Shown here one piece after another: positions 1-6,001 of a DNA stretch of 8,795 nucleotides. Source of the stretch: Candidatus Altarchaeales archaeon A3 (GTDB taxonomy: Archaea > Altiarchaeota > Altiarchaeia > Altiarchaeales > Altiarchaeaceae); NCBI GenBank assembly GCA_002083985.1, contig MTER01000028.1, positions 1-8,795 on the forward strand, read 5' to 3'. The first letter of the stretch is position 1. Every line of letters starts with the position of its first letter. The notes beneath the pieces are model-generated. The model saw nothing but the letters and a program-made list of their open reading frames with translations, was not told where the DNA came from and searched no databases. A program made the translations under genes and the position numbers.

Positions 1-148
1 TTATTACTTTCAGGTATTCTTTCTTCGCTTCATCAAATCGTTTTAAACCACATAATAATTTTCCTAAATTATTATGTGCATCAGCATCATTCGGATTTAC
101 CCTTACTGCTTCCATACATTCTATTTCCAGATAGTTTTTACTTTCCAT
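1..148 (-). CDS. TPR protein T10, 3' end outside window
   Basis: Only the first 49 codons are visible; the gene runs off the left edge. It opens with MESKNYLEIE, the same nine first residues as T9, followed by the TPR-type EAVRVNPND and a first repeat of the AHNNLGKLL...KRFDEAKKEY type. TPR repeats are pairs of antiparallel helices that stack into a superhelix and bind other proteins; no partner can be named. The ATG lies 5 bases after the T9 stop and is preceded only by A/T-rich leader. The first codons and leader share 35 identical bases with T9, so one cap was copied from the other recently. Repeat number is unknown. Confidence 0.85.
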   Translation of the reverse strand, partial: MESKNYLEIECMEAVRVNPNDADAHNNLGKLLCGLKRFDEAKKEYLKVI

Positions 149-153
149 TTTAT

Positions 154-579
154 TTATATTTTATGTTGCAAATATTTCAATAAATTTCCCAAAACAAGAT
201 ATGCATCAGCATCATTTGGATTTATCCTTATTACTTCTTTAAATTCTTTCACCGATTCTTTATAGCAGTTTAAATCTTTCAATAAAATTCCCAAATTAGT
301 ATGGGCACGAGCGTCATTCGGATTTATCCTTATTACTTTCCTGTATTCTTTCACTGCCTCATCATATCGTTTTAATTTATTCAATAAAAATCCTAAAAAA
401 GTATGTGCGTCAGCATAATTTGGATTTATCCTTATTGCATCCCTAAATTCTTTCTCCGATTCATCATAGCGGGTTAATTTATACAATGATTTTCCTAAAT
501 TAAAATGTGCTTTGGCATCATTTGGATTTTGCTTTATTGCTTCTCTGCATCCTATTTCCAGATAGTTTTTACTTTCCAT
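154..579 (-). CDS. TPR protein T9 (3 repeats plus final helix)
   Basis: This 141-residue, probably cytoplasmic protein has no signal peptide or membrane segment. Residues 1-22 form the MES cap, which starts in helix B of a repeat (EAIKQNPND). Three 34-residue TPRs follow, starting AKAHFNLG, ADAHTFLG and ARAHTNLG, then a closing helix A (ADAYLVLGNLLKYLQHKI). The end looks intact, unlike most neighbours. Repeat by repeat it matches T8 in the same order (LYKL, GFLLN, HTNLGILL with ESVKEF, ADAY), yet T8 has a different N-terminal cap. It starts 7 bases after the T8 stop with the leader AAATAAAAATAAAATG and no Shine-Dalgarno. The likely role is a protein-binding scaffold; the specific function is unknown. 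Confidence 0.9.
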   Translation of the reverse strand: MESKNYLEIGCREAIKQNPNDAKAHFNLGKSLYKLTRYDESEKEFRDAIRINPNYADAHTFLGFLLNKLKRYDEAVKEYRKVIRINPNDARAHTNLGILLKDLNCYKESVKEFKEVIRINPNDADAYLVLGNLLKYLQHKI

Positions 580-586
580 TTTATTT

Positions 587-1057
587 TTATTTTAAATCTT
601 TCAATAATTTTCCCAAAATAGTATATGCATCAGCATCATTTGGATCTATCCTTATTACCTCTCTAAATTCTTTCACCGATTCTTCATATCGTTTTAAATC
701 ATTTAATAAAATTCCCAAATTAGTATGGGCATCAGCATCATTTGGATTTATCCTTATTACTTCTCTAAATTCTTTCTCTGCATCATCATAGCGGGTTAAT
801 CTATTTAATAAAAATCCCAAAATAGAATGTGCTTTGGCATCACCTGGATTTATCCTTACTACTTCCTCGTATTCTTTCTCCGCTTCATCATATCGGGCTA
901 ATTTATACAATAAAATTCCTAAATTACTACGTGCTTCAGCATCATTTGGATTTATCCTTATTGCTTCTCTAAATTCTTTCTCTTCTTTTTGCAGCCGTTC
1001 ATTTTCTTCTGCTGCACTATCCCCGTACGGTTTGAAGAATGCTTTTGTTTCTATCAT
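587..1057 (-). CDS. TPR protein T8 (3 repeats plus final helix)
   Basis: This 156-residue protein begins with a divergent form of the K-type cap: MIETKAFFKPYGDSAAEEN and NERLQ, against MKVTK...PHRDSA in T3 and T6. Then come the helix-B segment EKEFREAIRINPND, three TPRs starting AEARSNLG, AKAHSILG and ADAHTNLG, and a final helix A ending LGKLLKDLK. The end is intact. The body is collinear with T9, while the cap belongs to the group of T1, T3 and T6, which points to cap exchange or body duplication. The start lies 6 bases after the frameshifted stop of T7 (1064-1066). As annotated, T7 ends at 1099, leaving 41 bases that are in fact decayed coding sequence. Confidence 0.9.
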   Translation of the reverse strand: MIETKAFFKPYGDSAAEENERLQKEEKEFREAIRINPNDAEARSNLGILLYKLARYDEAEKEYEEVVRINPGDAKAHSILGFLLNRLTRYDDAEKEFREVIRINPNDADAHTNLGILLNDLKRYEESVKEFREVIRIDPNDADAYTILGKLLKDLK

Positions 1058-1063
1058 CTTATT

Positions 1064-1123
1064 TTATATTTTATTTTTTAAATTTTTCAATAATTTTATT
1101 AAATTAAAATGTGCCCAATCGCC
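1064..1123 (-). pseudogene. Out-of-frame last helix of T7
   Basis: The interval between T7 and T8 is not true spacer. Read one frame away from T7 it continues the expected final half-repeat, GDWAHFNLIKLLKNLKNKI, then TAA at 1064-1066, six bases before the T8 ATG. The normal codons for NPN in the last repeat appear to have lost one base (AATCTAATGG against the usual AATCCAAATGG), which throws T7 into a frame ending at 1099. Confidence 0.75.
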
Positions 1124-1692
1124 ATTAGATTTATCCTTAATGCTTCTCTGTATTCTTTCTCCGCTTCTTCAAAGCGGTTTAAATATTCCAATATATTTTT
1201 TAAATTTATATGTGCTTCAAGGTAATTTGGATTTATCCTTATTGCTCCCTTATATTCTTTCTCCGCTTCTTCAAAGCGTTTTAAATCATCCAATAAAACT
1301 CCTAAATTAAAATGTGCATAAGCATCATTCGGCTTTATTCTTATTGCTTCCCTAAATTCTTTCTCCGCTTCTTCAAAGCGGTTTAAATTATACAATTCAA
1401 CTCCTAAATCATAATGTGCGTCAGCAAAATTTGGATTTATCCTTATTACTTCCCGGTATTCTTTCACCGCTTCTTCAAAGCGGTTTAAACGATACAATAC
1501 ATTTCCTAAATTATAATGTACCTCAGCATCATTCGGATTTATCATTATTGCTTTTCTAAATTCCTTCACAGCATCATCAAAGCGTTTTAAATCTTTCAAT
1601 AAAATTCCTAAATTATTATGGGCATAAGCATCATTTGGATTTATCATTATTGCTACCCTGTATTTTATTTCCATATAGGTTTTACTTTCCAT
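1099..1692 (-). CDS. TPR protein T7 (5 repeats, frameshifted end)
   Basis: This 197-residue protein has a MES cap (MESKTYMEIKYRVAI) and five 34-residue TPRs starting AYAHNNLG, AEVHYNLG, ADAHYDLG, AYAHFNLG and LEAHINLK. The consensus residues are well kept: LG in helix A, RF.EAEKE in helix B, INPN at the turn. The last eleven residues (LMAIGHILI and its lead-in) do not fit a TPR. They arise from an apparent one-base deletion, and the lost helix A is readable in the other frame down to 1064. It starts 7 bases after the T6 stop behind the leader AAATAAAAATAAAATG. It is probably still made as a shortened scaffold protein. Confidence 0.88.
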   Translation of the reverse strand: MESKTYMEIKYRVAIMINPNDAYAHNNLGILLKDLKRFDDAVKEFRKAIMINPNDAEVHYNLGNVLYRLNRFEEAVKEYREVIRINPNFADAHYDLGVELYNLNRFEEAEKEFREAIRIKPNDAYAHFNLGVLLDDLKRFEEAEKEYKGAIRINPNYLEAHINLKNILEYLNRFEEAEKEYREALRINLMAIGHILI

Positions 1693-1699
1693 TTTATTT

Positions 1700-2026
1700 T
1701 TATTTTAAATAATTTAATATCCTTATTAATTCTCTAAATTCTTTCACCGATTCTTTATATCGTTGTAAATTATACAATAAAACTCCTAAATTAAGATGTG
1801 CGTCAGCATAATTTGGATCTATCTTTATTGCATCTCTGTATTCATTCTCCGCTTCATCAAAGCGGTCTAAACCATACCACAAACTTCCTAAATTTATATG
1901 AAATTTAGCATCATTTGGATTTAGTTTTATTGCTTCCATAAATTCTTTCACTGCTTTTTGCAGCCGTTCATTTTGTTCTACCGCACTATCCCTGTGCGGT
2001 TTGCTGACCCCTTTTGTTACTTTCAT
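1700..2026 (-). CDS. TPR protein T6 (2 repeats, shortened end)
   Basis: At 108 residues this is the shortest complete member. The K-type cap MKVTKGVSKPHRDSAVEQN leads into helix B (VKEFMEAIKLNPND), then repeats starting AKFHINLG and ADAHLNLG. The second ends RELIRILNYLK and stops. Set beside T8 and T9, the turn and most of the final helix A (about 14 residues after IRI) are missing in frame, while LNYLK corresponds to the usual end of that helix. It starts 7 bases after the restored stop of T5 (2034-2036). Within the cap codons CCGCAC and GTGCGG form an inverted repeat, but the other K caps do not keep it. Confidence 0.86.
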   Translation of the reverse strand: MKVTKGVSKPHRDSAVEQNERLQKAVKEFMEAIKLNPNDAKFHINLGSLWYGLDRFDEAENEYRDAIKIDPNYADAHLNLGVLLYNLQRYKESVKEFRELIRILNYLK

Positions 2027-2033
2027 CTTATTT

Positions 2034-2117
2034 TTATTTATTATTTTTTAAATATTCTAATAATTTTCTTAAATTAAAACGAGCGTCAGTATCATTTGGA
2101 TTTATCCTTATCGCTTC
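2034..2117 (-). pseudogene. Out-of-frame last repeat of T5
   Basis: Between T5 and T6 a second frame reads REAIRINPND, then TDARFNLRKLLEYLKNNK and TAA at 2034-2036. This is the expected end of T5 and closely resembles the end of T4. The shift comes from a five-base deletion near 2115-2120, seen by comparing the usual plus-strand GCTTCTCTAAATTCTTTC with GCTTCTTTCTTTC here. The restored stop lies 7 bases before T6, matching the usual gene spacing. Confidence 0.78.
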
Positions 2118-2454
2118 TTTCTTTCTCCGCTTCATCAAAGCGGTTTAAATATTTCAATAAATTTCCTAAATCACTGCGCGCTTTAACATCATACGGATTT
2201 AGCTTTATTGCTTTCCTGTATTTTTTTTCTTCTTTATCATATCGTTTTAAATCTCTCAATAAAAATATTAAATTATAACACGCGTCAGCGTCATTCGGAT
2301 TTAACCTTATTGCTTCCCTAAATTCTTTCTCCGCTTCTTTAAAGCGTTTTAAATATTTCAATAATTTTCCTAAATTATAATGTGCTTTGGCATCATTTGG
2401 ATTTGTATTTATTGCATTTCTAAATTCTATTTCTACCTGGTTTATACTTTCCAT
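2092..2454 (-). CDS. TPR protein T5 (frameshifted in third repeat)
   Basis: This 120-residue frame has a MES-type cap (MESINQVEIEFRNAI) and repeats starting AKAHYNLG, ADACYNLI and VKARSDLG. It breaks in helix B of the third repeat, where EAEKE is followed by the non-TPR residues RSDKDKSK and a TGA. The missing residues are readable in another frame downstream. The second repeat is also unusual (DKEEKKYRKAIKLNPYD). The ATG sits inside the 3' end of T4, a 35-base overlap created because T4 has lost its stop. It could be a decaying gene or a functional two-and-a-half-repeat protein. Confidence 0.82.
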   Translation of the reverse strand: MESINQVEIEFRNAINTNPNDAKAHYNLGKLLKYLKRFKEAEKEFREAIRLNPNDADACYNLIFLLRDLKRYDKEEKKYRKAIKLNPYDVKARSDLGNLLKYLNRFDEAEKERSDKDKSK

Positions 2455-3913
2455 CTTTTTTTAATTTATTATTTTTTAAATATTCTGATAATTTTTCTAA
2501 ATTAAAATTTGCCCTATTATCATTTGGATCTATCCTTGATGCTTTCATAAATTCTTTCTCCGCTTTTTTAAAGCGTTTTAAAGCATATAATAAAAGTCCT
2601 AAATTATTATGAGCTTCAACAAAATTCGGATTTAACCTTATTGCGGCCCTAAATTCCTTCTCCGATTCTTTAAAGCGGTTTAAAGCATATAATAAAGCGC
2701 CTAAATTATTATGTGCTTCAGCGTCATTCGGATTTATCCTTATTGCTTCCCTAAATTCTTTCTCTGCTTCATCAAAGTGTTTTAAATATGCCAATAAATT
2801 TCCTAAATTAAAATGTAATTTAACATCACATGGATTTATCCTTATTGCTTCAATGTATTCTTTCACAGCATCATCATATCGTTTTAAATTTTTCAATAAA
2901 TTTCCTAAATTATTATGTGCTTCAAGATAATTTGGATTTAACCTTATTGCTTCCCTAAATTCTTTCTCCGCTTCTTCAAAGTGATTTAAATATTTCAATA
3001 AATTTCCTAAATTAAAATGTGATTTAGCATCACCTGGATCTAACCTTATCGCTTCCTTATATTCTTTCACAGCATCATCATATCGTTTTAAATATACAAA
3101 TAAATTTCCTAAATTAAAATGGGGTGTGGCATACTTTGGATATATCTTTATTGCAACTCTGTATTCCTGCTCTGCTTCATCAAAGCGTTTTAATTTTTTT
3201 AATAAATTTCCCAAATTATTATGGGCTTGTGCATAATCTGGAAATATCTTTATTGCTTCCTTGTATTCTTTCTCTGCTTCTTCATATCGTTTTAAAGCAT
3301 ACAATACAACTCCTAAATCATTATGTAATTTATCATAATTTGGATGTGACTTTATTGCTTCCATAAGTTTTTCCTCCGCTTCCCCATATCGTTTTAAATC
3401 CATCAATAAATTTCCTAAAACATAATGGTTACAAATATCACCTGGATCTAACCTTATTGCTTCCTTATATTCTTCCACAGCTTCATCAAAGCGGTTTAAT
3501 TTTTTTAATAAATTTCCTAAATTATAATGGTTGCAATCGTCATTTGGATTTATCCTTATTACCTCTCTAAATTCTTTCACAGCTTCATCATAGCGTTTTA
3601 AATCTTTCAATAAATTTCCTAAATTAAGATGTGCATCAGCATCATTTGGATTTACCCTTATTGCCTTCCTAAATTCCTTCTCCGCTTCTTTAAAGCGGCA
3701 TAAATCTTCAAAAAAATTTCCTAAATTAAGATGTGCTTTAGCATCATTTGGATTTAGCTTTATTACTTCTCTATATTCCTTCTCCGCTTCATCATAGCGG
3801 CCTAAATCTACAAAATAATTTCCTAAATCATTATGTGCTTCAGCACTATTTGGATTTATCCTTATTGCTTCCATGAATTCTGTTTCCGGCAGGTTTTTAC
3901 TTCTACTTCCCAT
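2420..3913 (-). CDS. Long TPR protein T4 (13 repeats)
   Basis: This 497-residue protein is by far the largest here. An MG-type cap (MGSRSKNLPETEFMEAI) covers residues 1-23. Thirteen uninterrupted 34-residue TPRs cover about 24-465, enough for nearly two turns of superhelix given the usual seven to eight TPRs per turn. A final helix A ends EYLKNNK. The frame then continues through LKKDGKYKPGRNRI because the stop TAA, found at the matching place in the T5 tail, reads TTA here. It overlaps T5 by 35 bases out of frame. Repeats 4 and 5 carry the rare DCNHY and ICNHY starts, suggesting local duplication. It is a candidate scaffold; the partner is unknown. Confidence 0.93.
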   Translation of the reverse strand: MGSRSKNLPETEFMEAIRINPNSAEAHNDLGNYFVDLGRYDEAEKEYREVIKLNPNDAKAHLNLGNFFEDLCRFKEAEKEFRKAIRVNPNDADAHLNLGNLLKDLKRYDEAVKEFREVIRINPNDDCNHYNLGNLLKKLNRFDEAVEEYKEAIRLDPGDICNHYVLGNLLMDLKRYGEAEEKLMEAIKSHPNYDKLHNDLGVVLYALKRYEEAEKEYKEAIKIFPDYAQAHNNLGNLLKKLKRFDEAEQEYRVAIKIYPKYATPHFNLGNLFVYLKRYDDAVKEYKEAIRLDPGDAKSHFNLGNLLKYLNHFEEAEKEFREAIRLNPNYLEAHNNLGNLLKNLKRYDDAVKEYIEAIRINPCDVKLHFNLGNLLAYLKHFDEAEKEFREAIRINPNDAEAHNNLGALLYALNRFKESEKEFRAAIRLNPNFVEAHNNLGLLLYALKRFKKAEKEFMKASRIDPNDNRANFNLEKLSEYLKNNKLKKDGKYKPGRNRI

Positions 3914-3914
3914 T

Positions 3915-3959
3915 TTATTTTTTTAAATTTTTTAATAATTTTTCTAAATTAATATGTAC
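3915..3959 (-). pseudogene. Last helix of T3 beyond a premature TAG
   Basis: In the same frame as T3, after its TAG (3960-3962), fourteen codons read VHINLEKLLKNLKK and then TAA at 3915-3917, one base before the T4 ATG. This is a typical closing helix A. T2 has DDYVHHILEKL at the same place, so the TAG most simply replaces a tyrosine codon. Readthrough would restore the full end. Confidence 0.75.
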
Positions 3960-4490
3960 CTAATCATCATTTGGATTTATTCTTATTGCTTCTCTGTATT
4001 CTTTCTCTGCTTCTTCATAGCGTTTTAAATCTGCCAATAAAACTCCTAAATTATTATGTGCTTCAGCAAAATACGAATTTATTCTTATTGCATCCCTAAA
4101 CTCTTTCTCCGCTTCATCATAGCGTTTTAAATCATACAATAAAATTCCTAAATTATTATGTGCGTCAGCATCATTCGGATTTATCCTTATTGCTTCTCTG
4201 TAGGCATTCTCCGCTTCATCATAGCGTTTTAAATTTTTCAATAAAATTCCTAAATTATAATGTGCGTCAGCATCATTCGGATTTATCCTTATTACTTCCC
4301 TAAATTCTTTCTCCGCTTCATCATATCGTTTTAAATTCACCAATAAATTTCCTAAATGATAATGTGCTTTATCATAATCTGGAAATATCTTTATTGCTTC
4401 CCTGTATTCTTTCTCTGCTTCTTGCAGCCGTTCATTTTGTTCTGCCGCACTATCCCTGTGAGGTTTGCCGACAGATTTTGTTACTTTCAT
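3960..4490 (-). CDS. TPR protein T3 (4 repeats, premature TAG)
   Basis: This 176-residue protein has the K-type cap MKVTKSVGKPHRDSAAEQN and NERLQ, then EKEYREAIKIFPDY. Four TPRs follow, starting DKAHYHLG, ADAHYNLG, ADAHNNLG and AEAHNNLG, with close-to-consensus KRYDEAEKE helices. The frame stops at TAG directly after INPNDD, where the last helix A should begin; that helix is still open in frame downstream. A copy of the 23-bp leader motif and a TTTA microsatellite (4509-4524, plus strand) lie in the 51 bases before the gene. The motif copy also overlaps the T2 stop, so the two genes may be cotranscribed or separately started. Confidence 0.9.
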   Translation of the reverse strand: MKVTKSVGKPHRDSAAEQNERLQEAEKEYREAIKIFPDYDKAHYHLGNLLVNLKRYDEAEKEFREVIRINPNDADAHYNLGILLKNLKRYDEAENAYREAIRINPNDADAHNNLGILLYDLKRYDEAEKEFRDAIRINSYFAEAHNNLGVLLADLKRYEEAEKEYREAIRINPNDD

Positions 4491-4520
4491 TTCATTTTAT
4501 TTTTATGTTTTATTTATTTA

Positions 4521-4543
4521 TTTATTATTGTAAAAATCTACCT
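4521..4543 (-). repeat. Leader motif copy a
   Basis: On the minus strand this contains AGGTAGATTTTTACAATAAT, identical to copies at 5120-5142 and 8161-8183. It sits 31 bases before the T3 ATG, and its first bases form the TAG stop of T2. The identity stops at the motif edge on the upstream side, whereas copies b and c share more. It may be a promoter or 5' leader element or a recombination joint; sequence alone does not decide. Confidence 0.75.
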
Positions 4544-5081
4544 AATGGACAATCACATTCCCTCGCATAGATTGTAATTTTTCTAAAATATGATGTACAT
4601 AATCATCATTTGGATTTAACCTTATTGCTTCCATAAATTCTTTCGCCGCTTCATCAAAGCGTTTTAAATATCTCAATAAATTTCCTAAATTATTATGCGC
4701 TTTAGAACAATTTGGATTTATCCTTATTGCATCTCTGTATTCCTTCTCGGCTTCATCAAAGCAGTCTAAATATTCTAATAAATCCCCTAAATTTAAATGT
4801 GCTTCATCATCATTCGGATCTATCTTTATTGCTTTCCTATATTCCTTCACCGCTTCATCATCTCCTTTTAAATATTCCAATACATTTCCCAAAGCACAAT
4901 GTAATTTAGAACAATTTGGATTTATCCTTATTGCTACTCTGTATTCCTTCTCCGCTTCACCATATCGTTCTAAATCAAACAATAAATTTCCTAAATCAAG
5001 ATGTGCTTTATCATCATTCGGATTTACCCTTATTGCTTCCATAAATTCTGTTTCCATTGATGGCAATATTTTATTTCCCAT
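4542..5081 (-). CDS. TPR protein T2 (4 repeats, odd tail)
   Basis: This 179-residue protein has an MG-type cap (MGNKILPSMETEFMEAI), like T4. Four TPRs start DKAHLDLG, SKLHCALG, DEAHLNLG and SKAHNNLG. A fifth helix A begins DYVHHILEKL but runs into the non-TPR tail QSMRGNVIVH. The stop TAG is the first codon inside leader motif copy a, so the tail looks like a recombination joint rather than an inherited end. Repeats 2 and 4 share the unusual NCSK turn, suggesting a two-repeat duplication. It is the first TPR gene after the 271-base noncoding region and has leader motif copy b upstream, so it probably heads the T2-T10 series. Confidence 0.9.
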   Translation of the reverse strand: MGNKILPSMETEFMEAIRVNPNDDKAHLDLGNLLFDLERYGEAEKEYRVAIRINPNCSKLHCALGNVLEYLKGDDEAVKEYRKAIKIDPNDDEAHLNLGDLLEYLDCFDEAEKEYRDAIRINPNCSKAHNNLGNLLRYLKRFDEAAKEFMEAIRLNPNDDYVHHILEKLQSMRGNVIVH

Positions 5082-5119
5082 TTTTCTTACTTTTATATTT
5101 TATTTTTATTTATATTTTA

Positions 5120-5155
5120 TTTATTATTGTAAAAATCTACCTAAAAGAATATCTT
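5120..5155 (-). repeat. Leader motif copy b, extended form
   Basis: Bases 5120-5142 match copies a and c exactly. With copy c the match extends to 36 bases apart from four consecutive positions (plus strand AAAA at 5143-5146, GGGG at 8184-8187) followed by the shared GAATATCTT. It lies 38 bases before the T2 ATG and is oriented with the gene. Copies b and c lie at opposite edges of the non-TPR block in the same orientation. Confidence 0.8.
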
Positions 5156-5172
5156 TAAAAAATATATTCTTT
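5144..5172. repeat. 9-bp inverted repeat next to motif b
   Basis: The arms AAAGAATAT (5144-5152) and ATATTCTTT (5164-5172) are perfectly complementary across an 11-base loop. The left arm contains the GAATATCTT side shared with motif copy c. No T-run follows on the minus strand, so it is not a convincing terminator; it may be an operator or a leader hairpin. Confidence 0.5.
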
Positions 5173-5218
5173 CAAATAAGCACTTTTACAAGATTATATG
5201 TCCTGCTTCAAAAAACCA

Positions 5219-5304
5219 CCTTAAATTTTTGTGTTTTTAAACGGTTTAAAATTAGGCGGGTAATACAATTTAGCGCACCTACCCAAAATAACGCAAATTT
5301 AAGG
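5219..5304. repeat. Nested inverted repeats in noncoding region
   Basis: The outer 10-bp arms CCTTAAATTT (5219-5228) and AAATTTAAGG (5295-5304) are perfect. Inside lie a 17-base palindrome with 8-bp arms TTTTAAAC and GTTTAAAA around one base (5235-5251), and short arms GGGTA (5258-5262) and TACCC (5280-5284). The arrangement could fold as a three-way junction in RNA, or serve as protein-binding sites in DNA. No known riboswitch or origin is recognised. Confidence 0.45.
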
Positions 5305-5352
5305 CATTTTAACCACTAAAAAATTGATTTAAATTTGTTTTATTTATTTGTT

Positions 5353-5985
5353 TTAAATATTTTTTAAACTTGAGCAATTTATAATTCCCCACTTTTCATC
5401 AATCTCAAAGTCCTCAAATGCCTCAGGTGCGTGTGTTTTAAGTATTTTTAAAATTTCAATCACCGCTTTTCTTATTTCCCATTGAGCATCCATCTTTCCT
5501 CGTAATTTGATTATGTGTCTCCATTCTCTGAAATTTGCAGTAATTACTATGGCACTATCAACAGCATTAGGTATTACAAATCTTGCATCTTCATTTTTAA
5601 TTCCTGCTTTTTGTAATTCTGCATAAAGTGATTTTGCGCCCTCCATAAATTTAGTAAAAAGTTTATGTGCATTCGGATTATTTTTAATAGATTCAGGTTC
5701 TGTGTACTTAAATTTTTCCTCACTCACATATCTTTGTGACTGCTGGGTAATGGAACATAAACGGTGTCTTACTAACTGATGCGTAAATGCTCTTGAAACG
5801 CCAGAAATTCTAAATGTTGCATAAGCGTGTTCCAGGACAGAAAGATGCCCTCTTTTGACCAACATTTTGACAAATGTCTTTTCTGTGCCATCAGTCTGTT
5901 TATTTAATGACCGGTAAGCGGTGCGACCAGCAGTTTCTATCAACTTTTCTGCATCGGGAGTGATAGATAGTAATTCAATATCCAT
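5353..5985 (-). CDS. thyX: Flavin-dependent thymidylate synthase ThyX
   Basis: ThyX makes dTMP from dUMP using methylenetetrahydrofolate, with FAD and NADPH, replacing ThyA. The 210-residue length is normal for the family. The diagnostic motif RHRx7S is complete: R73, H74, R75 and S83 in RHRLCSITQQSQRY. Other family blocks are present: GHLSVLEHAYATF (46-58), DARFVIPNA (133-141), NFREWRHIIKLR (151-162) and AQWEIR (167-172), which carry flavin- and dUMP-binding residues. The start MDIELLSITP matches the usual N-terminus. It lies 16 bases after the zinc-protein gene and is last in the compact non-TPR operon. ThyX is often carried by phages, which fits the YopX gene upstream. The enzyme looks intact and active. 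Confidence 0.97.
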   Translation of the reverse strand: MDIELLSITPDAEKLIETAGRTAYRSLNKQTDGTEKTFVKMLVKRGHLSVLEHAYATFRISGVSRAFTHQLVRHRLCSITQQSQRYVSEEKFKYTEPESIKNNPNAHKLFTKFMEGAKSLYAELQKAGIKNEDARFVIPNAVDSAIVITANFREWRHIIKLRGKMDAQWEIRKAVIEILKILKTHAPEAFEDFEIDEKWGIINCSSLKNI

Positions 5986-6001
5986 TTTTTAAATCACAAA
6001 T

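Larger units (their letters stand above)
1..5081 (-). repeat. Array of 102-bp TPR-coding direct repeats
   Basis: The whole stretch is built of degenerate 102-base units, one per 34-residue TPR, continued in T1 (8202-8780). Many positions keep the same synonymous codons. The plus-strand string GGATTTATCCTTATT (for the IRINP region) recurs well over ten times, and the KRF/KRY codons come in only a few versions. Similarity at DNA level as well as protein level points to recent expansion or gene conversion. Such an array should be prone to slippage and to misassembly. Confidence 0.85.
5082..5352. other. 271-base noncoding region between thyX and T2
   Basis: I see no credible gene on either strand. 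From the thyX side it holds an AT-rich stretch, a relatively GC-rich patch around 5255-5300 with inverted repeats, a 9-bp hairpin at 5144-5172, leader motif copy b and the A/T-only leader of T2. It is the longest noncoding stretch in the window and the likeliest place for a promoter or other regulatory site for the TPR series. Confidence 0.7.

Noticed and set aside
74..1310. Open frames on the plus strand opposite the TPR genes, and others such as 3124-3366, 4356-4577 and 7084-7395
   Set aside because: They lie fully opposite clear minus-strand genes and their residues are low-complexity mirror products of the repeated TPR codons or AT-rich coding; none has a family pattern.
1981..1999. CCGCAC...GTGCGG hairpin in the T6 cap as a regulatory element
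   Set aside because: It is within coding sequence and the matching positions of T1, T3 and T8 do not keep the pairing.
1..5081. Regularly spaced repeats that might suggest a CRISPR array
   Set aside because: The period is 102 bases with no unique spacers and the units are translated as TPRs.
5144..5172. Inverted repeat as a rho-independent terminator after thyX
   Set aside because: It is AU-only apart from one G-C pair, has no following T-run on the transcribed strand and lies about 180 bases past the thyX stop.
5193..5198. TATAAT on the minus strand upstream of T2 as a bacterial -10 box
   Set aside because: No reasonable -35 box lies at 16-18 bases, and such hexamers are expected by chance in sequence this AT-rich.
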